This document shows positions 51,419-60,248 of a DNA stretch of 64,000 bases, one piece after another. Within the stretch, counting starts at the first letter, position 1; the number at the start of each line of letters is the position of its first letter. The stretch is from Selenomonas sp. WCT3 (GTDB lineage Bacteria; Bacillota; Negativicutes; Selenomonadales; Selenomonadaceae), in the NCBI GenBank assembly GCA_900100835.1, contig FNCM01000003.1:186001-250000 (forward strand). Reading direction: 5' to 3'. Under the pieces are notes generated by a model that was not told the DNA's origin, ran no database searches, and saw only the letters and a program-made list of their open reading frames with translations. The translations under genes were made by a program, and so were the position numbers.

Positions 51419-52783
51419 ATGGAAGGTGCGATGGAAAAAGAACAAGCACAAAAAAGGAAATATTCTTGGAAGGAAACGGTAAAATTTTTGCTTTGCTCGG
51501 GCTTTGGCTGTTTTATGTTTCTGTTCCCAGTGAGCGGTGGTCAAAGCGATTTCAACACGACCTTGTCGGTGCTGACGGAAATGTTGGACAAGGCCATCCA
51601 GGCGAATCTGCCATGGCTGCTGACGGCAATCGTAGTTTTTTCTTCAGTCGGGGCGTTAGTGGGGCAGTTCTGGAAGCCAGCTTTTGTGCGGAAATATGAA
51701 TGGCTATCCGAGCTCTTATTTGTCTCTAAGCCCTATATGGTAACGCGGTTGGTGGCCCTGTTCGTTACCCTGTGCGTGGTGTTAGGCGTCGGCCCCGAAG
51801 CAGTTCGCAGTGCGGATGTAGGCGAAAGCATGGTGGGACTTTCTCAGACGTTGGTGGCATTGGCCGTGACGTTGAGTTTTGTGTTGCCTTTTTTGACGGA
51901 TTGCGGCATTATGGAATTTACGGGGATTTTGCTGAAACCCTTGATTCGTCCGTTGTTTCATGTTCCAGGCCGGGCGTCCGTGGACCTTATCGCTTCTTGG
52001 CTGGCATCCTCCAACACGGCGGTGCTGATCACGGGAAATCAGTACAATAGCGGGTTCTATAGCAAACGAGAGGCCGCATCGATTATGACGAATTTCTCCT
52101 TGGTGTCGATTCCCTTCTGCATGGTGGTAGCGGAGACCCTTCACGTCACGTCCCATTTTCTGCTGCTTTACGGTTCGGTTACGATTATCGGTCTGATATT
52201 GGCGGCAATTGGTGTTCGCATTCGTCCGTTGAAATCCATTCCGGATACGTTTCATGGGGAAAAGAAAATCAACGAAGAAGTGCCTAAAGATGCTTCGCTC
52301 GTTCGTTGGGCGTGGACTGAGGCGTTGGGACGAGCTGCAAAATTCCGTCTTGCCGAAGCCTTAAAGGCCGGTGGTAAAATGACAATCGGTATCGTGCTGG
52401 ATCTCATTCCTATCGTTATCGCCTGGGGAACCATTGGCACGCTGCTGGTCAATGAGACGAGCATCATGCAGTGGATTTCCTATCCTATGGGGGCTTATAT
52501 GAGCCTTATGGGAATTGAAGGGGCATTTCAGATTGCACCAGCAACCTTGGTGGGTTTTATCGATATGTTTATCCCCGCCTTGATTACCAGCCCGGATTTG
52601 CCCGAAACTACGCGGTTCCTCGTGGCCGGTCTTTCTCTGGTACAGATTATCTATTTGACTGAAGTAGGCAGTATCATCGTAAAATCAGGCGTCGGACTTG
52701 ACTTCAAAAAGTTGTTCCTCATTTTCTTGGAACGCACGATTATTGCTATTCCTTTGTTTGTCATGGTGACGAAGCTGTTGTGA
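51419..52783 (+). CDS. YjiH-family (nucleoside-recognition/Gate domain) membrane protein
   Basis: A 454-aa polytopic membrane protein with about ten helices and Gate-like repeats: PFLTDCGIMEFTGILLKPLI followed by WLASSNTAVLITGNQYNSG, and later IVIAWGTIGTLLVNETSIMQ and FIDMFIPALITS. YjiH-type proteins are widespread in Firmicutes; the transported or sensed ligand is unknown. ATG 51419 is chosen from the spacing to AAGAAGG; ATG 51401 is also possible. The gene follows a leader hairpin. Confidence 0.8.
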   Translation: MEGAMEKEQAQKRKYSWKETVKFLLCSGFGCFMFLFPVSGGQSDFNTTLSVLTEMLDKAIQANLPWLLTAIVVFSSVGALVGQFWKPAFVRKYEWLSELLFVSKPYMVTRLVALFVTLCVVLGVGPEAVRSADVGESMVGLSQTLVALAVTLSFVLPFLTDCGIMEFTGILLKPLIRPLFHVPGRASVDLIASWLASSNTAVLITGNQYNSGFYSKREAASIMTNFSLVSIPFCMVVAETLHVTSHFLLLYGSVTIIGLILAAIGVRIRPLKSIPDTFHGEKKINEEVPKDASLVRWAWTEALGRAAKFRLAEALKAGGKMTIGIVLDLIPIVIAWGTIGTLLVNETSIMQWISYPMGAYMSLMGIEGAFQIAPATLVGFIDMFIPALITSPDLPETTRFLVAGLSLVQIIYLTEVGSIIVKSGVGLDFKKLFLIFLERTIIAIPLFVMVTKLL

Positions 52784-52876
52784 TTTTTTCGCCTATTCCT
52801 GGCGCGCCAACAGGATTTTCAAGAAAAGCTGTAGAATATAGTGGAGCAATGATGTTGGAAAAGGCGGGGGATGGAT

Positions 52877-53353
52877 ATGAACATACTATTGCGAATTATC
52901 CTGTTGACAGGTGTTTGGCTTGTCCTGCAGGTTGGATGTCTGCAAGCCGCTGGTTGCGATTCGGATTCGGAGTGTGAGATAGAAGACTTCGCTTATGGAG
53001 TGCTATCTTTGGTGAATCAGGAACGGGAAAAACAGGGCTTGACTCCTTTGGTGATGGCTTCTGATTTGACGGCTGCCGCAGTCCTGCGGGCTGAGGAACT
53101 AACGGAAGTTTTTTCCCATACGCGCCCAAATGGGGAGCCTTGTTTTTCCGTGATTGCGGAGCAAAAGAGGACCATAGGCGAAAATATCGCCGCCGGACAG
53201 CCAACGCCGGAAGACGTTATGGACTGTTGGCTCAGCAGCCCCGGCCATCGTGCAAATATACTGAATCCCGATTTTCGGGAGCTGGGAGTCGGCTATCTCT
53301 ATCGGGAGGGCGAAGAGTACCGGCATTACTGGGTACAGCTGTTTCGTGGATAG
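52877..53353 (+). CDS. Exported CAP/SCP-domain protein
   Basis: A 158-aa protein with a signal peptide (MNILLRIILLTGVWLVLQVG, cleavage near LQAAG) and a CAP domain: VNQEREKQGLTPL, the metal-site HT in FSHTRPNGE, GENIAAG and SSPGHRANILNP, and YWVQLFRG at the end. CAP-domain proteins are secreted or envelope-associated with varied roles. ATG 52877 lies 6 bases after the GGGGG at 52866-52870; ATG 52871 abuts it. A strong terminator follows. Confidence 0.9.
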   Translation: MNILLRIILLTGVWLVLQVGCLQAAGCDSDSECEIEDFAYGVLSLVNQEREKQGLTPLVMASDLTAAAVLRAEELTEVFSHTRPNGEPCFSVIAEQKRTIGENIAAGQPTPEDVMDCWLSSPGHRANILNPDFRELGVGYLYREGEEYRHYWVQLFRG

Positions 53354-53360
53354 AATACAA

Positions 53361-53401
53361 GACAAAGGCCTTTCGATTTTTATCGAAAGGCCTTTGTTTA
53401 T
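53361..53401. terminator. Terminator after the CAP-domain gene
   Basis: CAAAGGCCTTTCGAT pairs perfectly with ATCGAAAGGCCTTTG, followed by TTTAT; it may also serve the convergent aminotransferase gene. Confidence 0.88.
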
Positions 53402-53441
53402 GTGTTTTTATAGGGGATTTACGGAGAAAATGTCTGTTTCA

Positions 53442-54299
53442 TCAGGAGAAGCATTCTTTTTGTACGAGATTTTGATATTCTTCAAGCAGGGCTTTTGCTA
53501 CTGGGCCAGGGGCGCCACTGCCGATTTTTTGGCCGTCGATTTCGATGACGGGGGTGACTTCGAGGCTGGTACTGGTGGCGAAGGCTTCGTCAGCGGTCAG
53601 GGCAAATTCTGGGGTAAAGGCTTTTTCGACGACGGTGTAGCCGAGTTTGGGGATGATTTCTTCCATTAAAATAGAGCGGGTGACGCCTTTTAAGATGTAG
53701 TTATCTGTTGGATGGGTCCAAATCAAGCCGTCTTTTACGATGAAGAAGTTGCTGCTGGAGCCTTCGGTGATGAGGTTTTTGTCCTTGCGGAACTGGATGG
53801 TTCCGTCGACGCCTTTGTCGTGGGCGGCTTGTTTGGCAAGGACGTTGCCGAGGAGGTTGAGGCTCTTGATATCGCAGCGAAGCCAGCGGATGTCTTCACA
53901 AGTAATGCAGCGCATGCCGGTTTCCTGCTGAGCAGTATTGGGGGTCGATTCGTGGATGGTCATGGAGAGATTGGGGATGACCTGGTCCGGGAAAGCATGG
54001 GTGCGTTTGGCGGTGCCACGGGTAAACTGGAAATAGATAGCACCGTTTTTGATGCCGCTTTTCTGGATGAGGTCGTAGTGGATGGCGGTGAGTTCTTCGT
54101 CCATGTAGGTGATGGGGATGCGCAGTTCGCGCATGGAACGGCGGCAGCGGGCCAGATGACGGTCTAAGGCAAAGCATTTGCCGTTGTAGACCCGGGTGAC
54201 CTCGTAGATGCCATCGCCAAACTGGTAGCCGCGGTCTTCGAGGTTTACCGATGCCGAGTCAAGGGAGATAAATTGGCCGTTAAAAAATCCATAGTCCAT
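53442..54299 (-). CDS. dat: D-amino-acid aminotransferase (class IV)
   Basis: Interconverts D-alanine and other D-amino acids with 2-oxo acids, supplying D-glutamate for peptidoglycan. The 285-aa protein has the class IV fold: DRGYQFGDGIYEVTRVYNGK, the PLP Lys in RCDIKSLNLLGNVLAKQ and ITEGSSSNFFIV. The pattern fits D-amino-acid rather than branched-chain transaminases. ATG 54299 follows GGAGGATTTTCT. It is a single gene, convergent with the CAP gene. Confidence 0.92.
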   Translation of the reverse strand: MDYGFFNGQFISLDSASVNLEDRGYQFGDGIYEVTRVYNGKCFALDRHLARCRRSMRELRIPITYMDEELTAIHYDLIQKSGIKNGAIYFQFTRGTAKRTHAFPDQVIPNLSMTIHESTPNTAQQETGMRCITCEDIRWLRCDIKSLNLLGNVLAKQAAHDKGVDGTIQFRKDKNLITEGSSSNFFIVKDGLIWTHPTDNYILKGVTRSILMEEIIPKLGYTVVEKAFTPEFALTADEAFATSTSLEVTPVIEIDGQKIGSGAPGPVAKALLEEYQNLVQKECFS

Positions 54300-54422
54300 A
54301 GAAAATCCTCCAATCAATAATTGCTTTTTTTATTATAGCGCGACTGCTCCTGTTTTGCCAAAGACAATTGTTAAAGTTAGGACATATGACATGTTTTTTT
54401 CGAAAGAATTTTCGCATGGCTA

Positions 54423-54451
54423 TTGGTTTTTGCGGCTTACCTTGATATAAT
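54423..54451 (+). promoter_or_regulatory. Promoter of the ACT-DUF711 pair
   Basis: TTGGTT (54423-54428), 17 bases, TATAAT (54446-54451). Downstream at about 54466-54497 TTGTGTTGACACA and TACACAA form inverted words that might be an operator. Confidence 0.5.
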
Positions 54452-54535
54452 GAAGAAGATGATTTGTGTTGACACATTGTTCTATGGTTTACACAATAAC
54501 AAGTAGAAGTTGGAATAAGAAGGAGAAATGTGTAA

Positions 54536-54805
54536 ATGAAACTTGTAGTGACAGTCGTTGGTAAAGACCGTGTCGGTATCATCGCGATGGTTAGTCAAAT
54601 CCTCGCCGAGAACAATGTCAATATTCTGTCTATCAATCAGAACATCATGGATGGCTTCTTCAACATGATTTTGATTGCTGAAATCAGCGAGAGTAAAATC
54701 AAGCTGGTGGACCTGCAGAAGACGCTCAAGGAGCGCGGACAGGAAATCAACGTAGATATTAAGGCACAGCATGAGGATATTTTTAACGTCATGCATAATA
54801 TTTGA
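54536..54805 (+). CDS. ACT domain protein (UPF0237)
   Basis: An 89-aa single ACT domain (MKLVVTVVGKDRVGIIAMVS, AENNVNILSINQNIM). Such proteins bind a small ligand, usually an amino acid. It is followed at 77 bases by the DUF711 gene, a conserved pair in Firmicutes, and they likely work together. ATG 54536 follows AAGGAGAAATG. Confidence 0.93.
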   Translation: MKLVVTVVGKDRVGIIAMVSQILAENNVNILSINQNIMDGFFNMILIAEISESKIKLVDLQKTLKERGQEINVDIKAQHEDIFNVMHNI

Positions 54806-54860
54806 CATGTCAAAAGTCAGATGTCAAAAGTCAATTGTCAATTGACAAGTCAGATTTGAC
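54802..54860. repeat. TGAC-type heptad tandem repeat upstream of the DUF711 gene
   Basis: Seven-base units TCAAAAG, TCAGATG, TCAAAAG, TCAATTG, TCAATTG from 54810, flanked by TTTGACATG and CAAGTCAGATTTGACC. A 20-base segment is identical (in complement) to the cooS leader repeat at 8727-8746. Confidence 0.8.
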
Positions 54861-54882
54861 CGTTTAGGAGGATTTTGAACCT

Positions 54883-56244
54883 GTGATAACAATAGATGAC
54901 ATTTTAGAAACCAATGCCATGATAACGGAGAATAAGCTCGACGTACGTACGATTACGATGGGGATTTCACTCCGCGATTGTGCGCATCCGAATATCAACC
55001 AGTTTTGCCAGAACGTCTATGACAAGATTACGAAGTCAGCAGAGTTTTTGGTAAAGACTGGCGAAGATATCGAGGCCGAATACGGAATCCCTATTATTCA
55101 CAAACGCATTTCGGTAACGCCGATTGCCATTGCAGCAGATGCCTGCAAGACGGATTCTTATGTTCCGGTGGCAGAGGCGATGGATCGGGCGGCAAAAGCT
55201 GTTGGCGTAAATTTCATCGGCGGTTTTTCGGCACTGGTGGAGAAGGGCTTTACGCATGGTGACCGCGTGCTTATCAATTCGATTCCCCAGGCGTTGGCGT
55301 CTACGGATCTCGTTTGCTCTTCGGTGAACCTCGGCTCGACGAAGACGGGTATCAATATGGATTGCGTCCGTGAAATGGGTGAGGTTATCAAGCGTACGGC
55401 TGAACTCACGCGTGATACGCAGGCTTTGGGTTGTGCGAAGCTCGTAGTATTCTGCAATGCACCTGGCGATAATCCGTTTATGGCTGGTGCTTTCCATGGT
55501 GTCAGTGAGGCGGATAAGGTAGTAAGCGTTGGCGTCAGCGGTCCGGGCGTTGTAAAACACGCGCTGGAAGGTCTTAAAGGTGCAGATTTCACGGAAGTTG
55601 CCGAGACGATAAAGAAGACGGCGTTCAAGATCACGCGTGTTGGTCAGCTGGTGGCTCGTGAAGCGTCGAAACGCCTTGGCGTTCCGTTTGGCATCATCGA
55701 TTTGTCTTTGGCACCGACGCCAGCCGTCGGTGACAGTGTGGCGCGTATTATCGAAGAGATGGGCATCGAAAGCTGCGGCGCTCCGGGCACGACGGCAGCA
55801 TTGGCTCTTCTTAATGATGCGGTCAAGAAGGGCGGTCTTATGGCATCGAGCCATGTCGGTGGCCTTTCTGGTGCGTTCATCCCGGTCAGTGAGGATGAGG
55901 GCATGATTGCAGCCATTAAATCTGGCAGTCTCTCGATTGAGAAGCTTGAGGCTATGACTTGCGTATGCTCGGTAGGCCTCGACATGATCGCGATTGAAGG
56001 CGACACTTCGGCGGCTACGATTTCCGGCATCATTGCCGATGAGGCTGCAATCGGCATGATCAACAACAAGACGACGGCCGTTCGCGTCATCCCGGTTCCA
56101 GGCGCGAAAGTTGGAGATATGGTTGAGTACGGCGGTCTTTTGGGCTACTGCCCGATTGTACCGGTTCGGAACCAGTACAGTTCGGATGCGTTCATTGCCC
56201 GCGGCGGCAGAATCCCGGCGCCAATCCGAAGCTTGACGAACTAA
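54883..56244 (+). CDS. DUF711/UPF0210 (PFL-like) family protein
   Basis: A 453-aa protein of the DUF711 family, which resembles pyruvate-formate-lyase/ribonucleotide-reductase barrels: [14 protein letters not shown] N-terminus ([13 protein letters not shown]), [32 protein letters not shown] and the C-terminal [20 protein letters not shown]. Its reaction is not known. GTG 54883 follows TAGGAGGATTTTG. It is paired with the ACT protein. Confidence 0.92.
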   Translation: MITIDDILETNAMITENKLDVRTITMGISLRDCAHPNINQFCQNVYDKITKSAEFLVKTGEDIEAEYGIPIIHKRISVTPIAIAADACKTDSYVPVAEAMDRAAKAVGVNFIGGFSALVEKGFTHGDRVLINSIPQALASTDLVCSSVNLGSTKTGINMDCVREMGEVIKRTAELTRDTQALGCAKLVVFCNAPGDNPFMAGAFHGVSEADKVVSVGVSGPGVVKHALEGLKGADFTEVAETIKKTAFKITRVGQLVAREASKRLGVPFGIIDLSLAPTPAVGDSVARIIEEMGIESCGAPGTTAALALLNDAVKKGGLMASSHVGGLSGAFIPVSEDEGMIAAIKSGSLSIEKLEAMTCVCSVGLDMIAIEGDTSAATISGIIADEAAIGMINNKTTAVRVIPVPGAKVGDMVEYGGLLGYCPIVPVRNQYSSDAFIARGGRIPAPIRSLTN

Positions 56245-56252
56245 AATTATAT

Positions 56253-56280
56253 AGCCTTCCCTGCGGGGAAGGCTTCTTTA
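56253..56280 (+). terminator. Terminator after the DUF711 gene
   Basis: AGCCTTCCC pairs with GGGAAGGCT, followed by TCTTTATT; U-run is imperfect. Confidence 0.7.
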
Positions 56281-56304
56281 TTCGGCGGACAAGAAGGTGT
56301 GAAT

Positions 56305-56940
56305 ATGCGGGTAACGAAAAAAATCAAGGAAGAACAGCTCGCCATTTTGGAAGAAACCTATCGTGGGGCCAAGCCGGAATTGGTGTTTTCCAATGCTTTT
56401 GAACTTTTGATCGCGGTGATTTTGTCGGCACAATGCACGGATAAACGAGTCAACGTGACGACCGCCCGCTTGTTTCAGAAGGCGGCGACGCCGGAGGCAA
56501 TCCTGGAGATGGGATTGGCGCAGCTCGAAGAAGAGATTCGCGACTGCGGCCTTTTCCGCAATAAGGCGAAGAATATTTTGGCGGCTTGCCGGATTCTCTG
56601 CGAGAAATATGGCGGGCAGGTGCCGGATTCCTTTGCGGATTTGGAATCTTTGCCGGGCGTTGGGCGCAAGACGGCGAATGTTGTCATGAGTGTAGCGTTT
56701 CATCATCCGGCGATTGCGGTGGACACGCATGTGTTCCGCATCAGCAATCGGTTGAAACTGGCTGTTGGGACAACGCCTTTAGAGGTAGAAAAAGAACTAC
56801 AACGGGTAATTCCGCGCGAGAAGTGGTCGGATGCCCATCATTGGCTTATTTGGCATGGCCGTAAAATTTGCAAGGCGCGAAAGCCACTTTGCGGAACATG
56901 TCCGTTGGCTGATGTCTGCCCCAGTGTGATGGCAGAATGA
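56305..56940 (+). CDS. nth: Endonuclease III (DNA glycosylase/AP lyase)
   Basis: A 211-aa base-excision repair enzyme for oxidised pyrimidines. The helix-hairpin-helix LPGVGRKTANVVM includes catalytic Lys, followed by AVDTHVFRISNRL with the catalytic Asp. The C-terminal iron-sulfur loop CKARKPLCGTCPLADVC holds four Cys. ATG 56305 lies 7 bases after AAGAAGG; GTG 56299 is less likely. It precedes the GNAT gene by 23 bases. Confidence 0.95.
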   Translation: MRVTKKIKEEQLAILEETYRGAKPELVFSNAFELLIAVILSAQCTDKRVNVTTARLFQKAATPEAILEMGLAQLEEEIRDCGLFRNKAKNILAACRILCEKYGGQVPDSFADLESLPGVGRKTANVVMSVAFHHPAIAVDTHVFRISNRLKLAVGTTPLEVEKELQRVIPREKWSDAHHWLIWHGRKICKARKPLCGTCPLADVCPSVMAE

Positions 56941-56963
56941 ATTTTCGGAAATGAGATGATTGA

Positions 56964-57416
56964 GTGAAATACCGTAAAGCAACATTTGATGATGTCGAGG
57001 CAATCTATGCGCTGGTGTCGGATTACGCGACCGATGGCGTGATGTTGGCTCGTTCGCGAAATACGCTCTATGAGACACTGCGTGATATGGTGATCGCGGA
57101 AAATGATGAGGGGGAGATTGTGGGCGTTGGTGGCCTGCACTTGATTTGGGACCGTCTGGCCGAAATCCGTACCATGGCGGTATCGCCCAAGATGACCCGT
57201 CAGGGAATCGGTGCCGAGATTGTGACGCGTCTCATTGACGAAGGAAAAGCCTTAGGCGTGGAGAAGTTCTTTACCCTGACGTATAAGCCGGGGTTTTTTC
57301 AGACCTTAGGGTTCCGTACCATCACCAAGGAAGAACTTCCGCACAAGGTTTGGAAGGAATGTATCGATTGTCCGAAATTCCCCAATTGTGATGAAATCGC
57401 GATGATTCGGGAGTGA
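56964..57416 (+). CDS. GNAT N-acetyltransferase (ArgA-like)
   Basis: A 150-aa acetyltransferase with acetyl-CoA motif A AVSPKMTRQGIGAEIV and the C-terminal ECIDCPKFPNCDEIAM, a feature of short ArgA-like N-acetylglutamate synthases. YKPGFFQTLGFRTI is also typical. It could start arginine synthesis, though no arg genes are near. GTG 56964 is the start; the ribosome binding site GAAATGAGATG is weak. Confidence 0.85.
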   Translation: MKYRKATFDDVEAIYALVSDYATDGVMLARSRNTLYETLRDMVIAENDEGEIVGVGGLHLIWDRLAEIRTMAVSPKMTRQGIGAEIVTRLIDEGKALGVEKFFTLTYKPGFFQTLGFRTITKEELPHKVWKECIDCPKFPNCDEIAMIRE

Positions 57417-57472
57417 TGAAATAAATGTGTTTCACTGATGGAATAGCTTTACAAATCGTTTGCAAAAAACTA

Positions 57473-57501
57473 TTGACATTGTGGCGCTATCTTGATATAT
57501 T
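57473..57501 (+). promoter_or_regulatory. Promoter of the aroF-tyrA operon
   Basis: Consensus TTGACA (57473-57478), 17 bases, TATATT (57496-57501), at the start of the T-box leader. Confidence 0.85.
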
Positions 57502-57506
57502 ATTAA

Positions 57507-57765
57507 GCAACAAGTGAAATGCATGGACGGAGAGAAGTAAATCGCAGGACTTCCTAAGAGAGCGGCGGGGTGGTGTGACGTCGTGAAGGACGCGATGGAA
57601 ATACACTCCCGAGCAGCAGGCTGAACCTTTTAGTAGGCCGCGCCGGATGCCACCGTTATCATAGGCTAGGATATGTCAGTATCCGAATAGAGAGGCTTGC
57701 ATCGGCAAGCAGGGTGGTACCACGGGTATATCAGCTCGTCCCTGTAGAGGGGCGGGCTTTTTCTA
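57507..57765 (+). promoter_or_regulatory. T-box leader, probably Tyr-specific
   Basis: A T-box element upstream of aroF. The conserved T-box core AGGGTGGTACCACGGG (57711-57726) and a terminator GCTCGTCCC/GGGGCGGGC (57734-57742/57749-57757) with T5 show tRNA-sensing antitermination. Stem I has AGAGA-AGTA on the 5' side. A UAC codon (57602-57604) in GGAAATACACTCC is the best specifier candidate, matching tyrosine; phenylalanine or tryptophan codons are not placed as well. Uncharged tRNA would allow transcription of DAHP synthase and prephenate dehydrogenase. Core and terminator are read directly; the specifier is inferred. Confidence 0.92.
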
Positions 57766-57827
57766 TTTTCATTTTTCGCGAGATCATTTGCCAGCGTGCA
57801 TCACAAAACTATTTGGAGGGAAGGAAT

Positions 57828-58841
57828 ATGATTATTGTAATGAGCCCAAACGCAACGAAAGAAAACCTTGATAAAGTTATTCATAAAGTAGAGGCAGCAG
57901 GCCTTAAGGTTCATGTTTCAACTGGTGAGGAAGTTACGATTGTCGGCGTTATCGGCGACAAGAAGAAAATCGCTGGTCTCGAGATGAACATGATGGAGGG
58001 TGTGGAGAAAACCGTCCGTATTACCGAAAAATATAAATTGGTCAGCCGTACCTGGCATCCGGAAGATTCCGTTGTTGATGTCGATGGCGTAAAAATCGGT
58101 GGCGAGGAAATCGTCGTTATGGCTGGCCCTTGCTCGGTGGAGAGCTTGGAGCAGCTGCGCGAGGCCGCTAAAGCGGTAAAGGCTGGTGGCGCACAGTTCC
58201 TTCGTGGCGGTGCATTCAAGCCGCGCACGAGCCCGTATGATTTCCAGGGGCTCGCGGAAGATGGCCTTAAAATGCTGCGTCAGGTAGCAGATGAGGTAGG
58301 ACTTAAAGTAGTAACGGAGATTGTCGATAAGGATGATATTGAACTGGTTGGCAAATACGCCGATGTTTATCAGGTCGGTGCCCGCAATATGCAGAATTTC
58401 CAGCTGTTAAAGGCACTGGGACATGCTAAGAAGCCGGTTATGCTCAAACGCGGTTTGTCGGCAACGATTAGTGAGTGGCTCAATGCTGCCGAGTACATCA
58501 TGGCCGGAGGCAATGAGAACGTCATCTTCTGTGAGCGTGGTATCCGTACGTATGAGACGTTTACCCGCAATACCCTCGACCTCAGTGCGGTAGCCGCCAT
58601 CAAGGAGCTTTCTCATTTGCCGATTATCGTAGATCCGAGCCATGGCACGGGGCGTTGGCAGATGGTCAAACCGATGGCGCGGGCAGCGGTAGCCGCAGGT
58701 TGTGACGGTCTTATCATCGAAGTTCATCCGCATCCGGAAGTTGCCCTTTCCGATGGCGATCAGAGTCTTACGCCGAAAAACTTCAACCGCCTGATGGAAG
58801 ACTTGGGTAAGATTGCGGAAGTCATGGGCCGGAAATTATGA
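57828..58841 (+). CDS. aroF: 3-deoxy-7-phosphoheptulonate synthase (DAHP synthase)
   Basis: First step of aromatic amino-acid synthesis (PEP + erythrose-4-phosphate). The 337-aa protein is of the type I-beta kind with an N-terminal ferredoxin-like regulatory domain (about 1-70; [20 protein letters not shown]). The barrel begins with [11 protein letters not shown], with [16 protein letters not shown] and the metal His in [13 protein letters not shown] 57828 follows GGAGGGAAGGAAT. It is behind a T-box; tyrA overlaps its stop by 4 bases. Confidence 0.96.
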   Translation: MIIVMSPNATKENLDKVIHKVEAAGLKVHVSTGEEVTIVGVIGDKKKIAGLEMNMMEGVEKTVRITEKYKLVSRTWHPEDSVVDVDGVKIGGEEIVVMAGPCSVESLEQLREAAKAVKAGGAQFLRGGAFKPRTSPYDFQGLAEDGLKMLRQVADEVGLKVVTEIVDKDDIELVGKYADVYQVGARNMQNFQLLKALGHAKKPVMLKRGLSATISEWLNAAEYIMAGGNENVIFCERGIRTYETFTRNTLDLSAVAAIKELSHLPIIVDPSHGTGRWQMVKPMARAAVAAGCDGLIIEVHPHPEVALSDGDQSLTPKNFNRLMEDLGKIAEVMGRKL

Positions 58842-59734
58842 GTGAAGAGCGGGTGAATCTTGCCATCATCGGCGTGGGCCTTATCGGCGGTTCTTTGGGC
58901 CTTTGCTTAAAGGAGAAGATGGGAGAAAACATCTACATAACCGGTCTTTGCCGTACGAAGGCTTCAATGGATAACGCGGTGAAGCTTGGCGCCGTTGACT
59001 ATGCCGATGCGGATATTGAGACAGTAGTCAAGGATGCGGATATTGTCTTTTTGAGTCCGCCTGTTTTGCAGATTGTGCCGATGGTAGAGAAAATCCTGCC
59101 CTATCTGAAAAAGGGAGCAATCCTGACGGATGCTGGCAGTACGAAACAATATATCTGGCAGCATTTACAGAAAATCCTGCCGGAGGATGTGTATTACATC
59201 GCCGGACATCCGATGACCGGACGAGAAAAAAGTGGGGTCACGGCGGCGCAGAAAGATCTCTTTGTCGGCAAGGCTTATGTGATTGTGGAGGATACGGGAG
59301 CACCAAAAGAAGCGCACGAAAAGCTCATGCGTGTGCTTCGGCATACCGGGGCAAACTTCACGACGATGGATATTGCCAAGCATGACCGCTGTGCATCGGT
59401 TATCAGTCATGTGCCTCACGTGACGGCAGCAGCACTGGTAACGCTTTTGAATCGTACCGGAGGAGATTTGGATTCCTGTATCAAACTGATTGGCGGCGGG
59501 TTCAAGGATACGACGCGTATCGCCTCGTCGAATGCGGATATGTGGGCAGACATCTGCATGACCAATGGAGAGGCTATCGTGACCAATCTCAAACAACTGC
59601 AGAATATTCTCGGTGAGGTCATTACGGCCTGTGAAAATCACGACCGTCAGGCGGTGCATGATTATTTTGTCGCATCGAAACAGCGGCGTGACAGCTTGCT
59701 CCAAAATGCTGCCCAAAAATTCGATACGAATTAA
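58838..59734 (+). CDS. tyrA: Prephenate dehydrogenase
   Basis: Oxidises prephenate to 4-hydroxyphenylpyruvate, the tyrosine branch. The 298-aa protein has the NAD-binding motif VGLIGGSLGLCL (residues 13-24) and HPMTGREKSGV with the catalytic His, plus HDRCASVISHVPHV. No ACT domain follows, so feedback regulation must be elsewhere (the T-box is one route). It starts within the aroF stop (ATGA), so it is translationally coupled. Confidence 0.95.
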   Translation: MSEERVNLAIIGVGLIGGSLGLCLKEKMGENIYITGLCRTKASMDNAVKLGAVDYADADIETVVKDADIVFLSPPVLQIVPMVEKILPYLKKGAILTDAGSTKQYIWQHLQKILPEDVYYIAGHPMTGREKSGVTAAQKDLFVGKAYVIVEDTGAPKEAHEKLMRVLRHTGANFTTMDIAKHDRCASVISHVPHVTAAALVTLLNRTGGDLDSCIKLIGGGFKDTTRIASSNADMWADICMTNGEAIVTNLKQLQNILGEVITACENHDRQAVHDYFVASKQRRDSLLQNAAQKFDTN

Positions 59735-59740
59735 CCGATA

Positions 59741-59775
59741 AAGTCTTTCCCGTAAGGGGAAGGCTTTTCTTTTTC
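59741..59775 (+). terminator. Terminator of the aroF-tyrA operon
   Basis: AAGTCTTTCCC pairs with GGGGAAGGCTT (one G-U/mismatch), followed by TTCTTTTT. Confidence 0.75.
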
Positions 59776-59823
59776 CAGGAAACCGTGTACAATAAAAAAG
59801 AATGCAAAAACGGAGGCAATGAT

Positions 59824-60246
59824 ATGAAAGTTAAACTGAAAGAACTGGCGGCGGCCATGCGGGAATCCGATGTGCGGCAAAGCTATGTCGATATTGCACA
59901 GGGCAAGGTCATCCTGCTCGACGAGGATATGGGAGAGGAAGAAGCGCTCGATCATGTCTTTGACATTGAGGATGACTGGGAACATTATATTCCGGTGCCA
60001 AATGTTATCGATGACGACCTGCCAGCTATCATGCAAGGCTTTGCCGAAACCTGCAAGCGGGAGGAGACCAAGGAACGCCTGCTGGAGGCATTGAAAGGGC
60101 CAGGGGCAGTGGCCCGATTTTATCATCAGGTAAAACATCTGTTATTAAAAAAGGCTTGGGAAGACTACCTTGACGAACGGCTGGTAGAGATTGCCCGTGA
60201 CTGGTGCGAGGAAAATCAGCTGGAGTATGAAGATAAGGAGCGGTGA
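59824..60246 (+). CDS. UPF0158 family protein
   Basis: A 140-aa acidic cytosolic protein (KELAAAMRESDVRQSYVDI, then ARFYHQVKHLLLKKAWEDYL and IARDWCEENQLEYED). UPF0158 members have no assigned function. ATG 59824 follows ACGGAGGCAATG. Its end overlaps the ribosome binding region of the exported pyrophosphatase-like gene, whose ATG lies 2 bases after its stop. Confidence 0.88.
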   Translation: MKVKLKELAAAMRESDVRQSYVDIAQGKVILLDEDMGEEEALDHVFDIEDDWEHYIPVPNVIDDDLPAIMQGFAETCKREETKERLLEALKGPGAVARFYHQVKHLLLKKAWEDYLDERLVEIARDWCEENQLEYEDKER

Positions 60247-60248
60247 CG

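Noticed and set aside
54802..54860. CRISPR-like array
   Set aside because: The repeat unit is only 7 bases with no unique spacers and no cas genes; it is a short tandem repeat.
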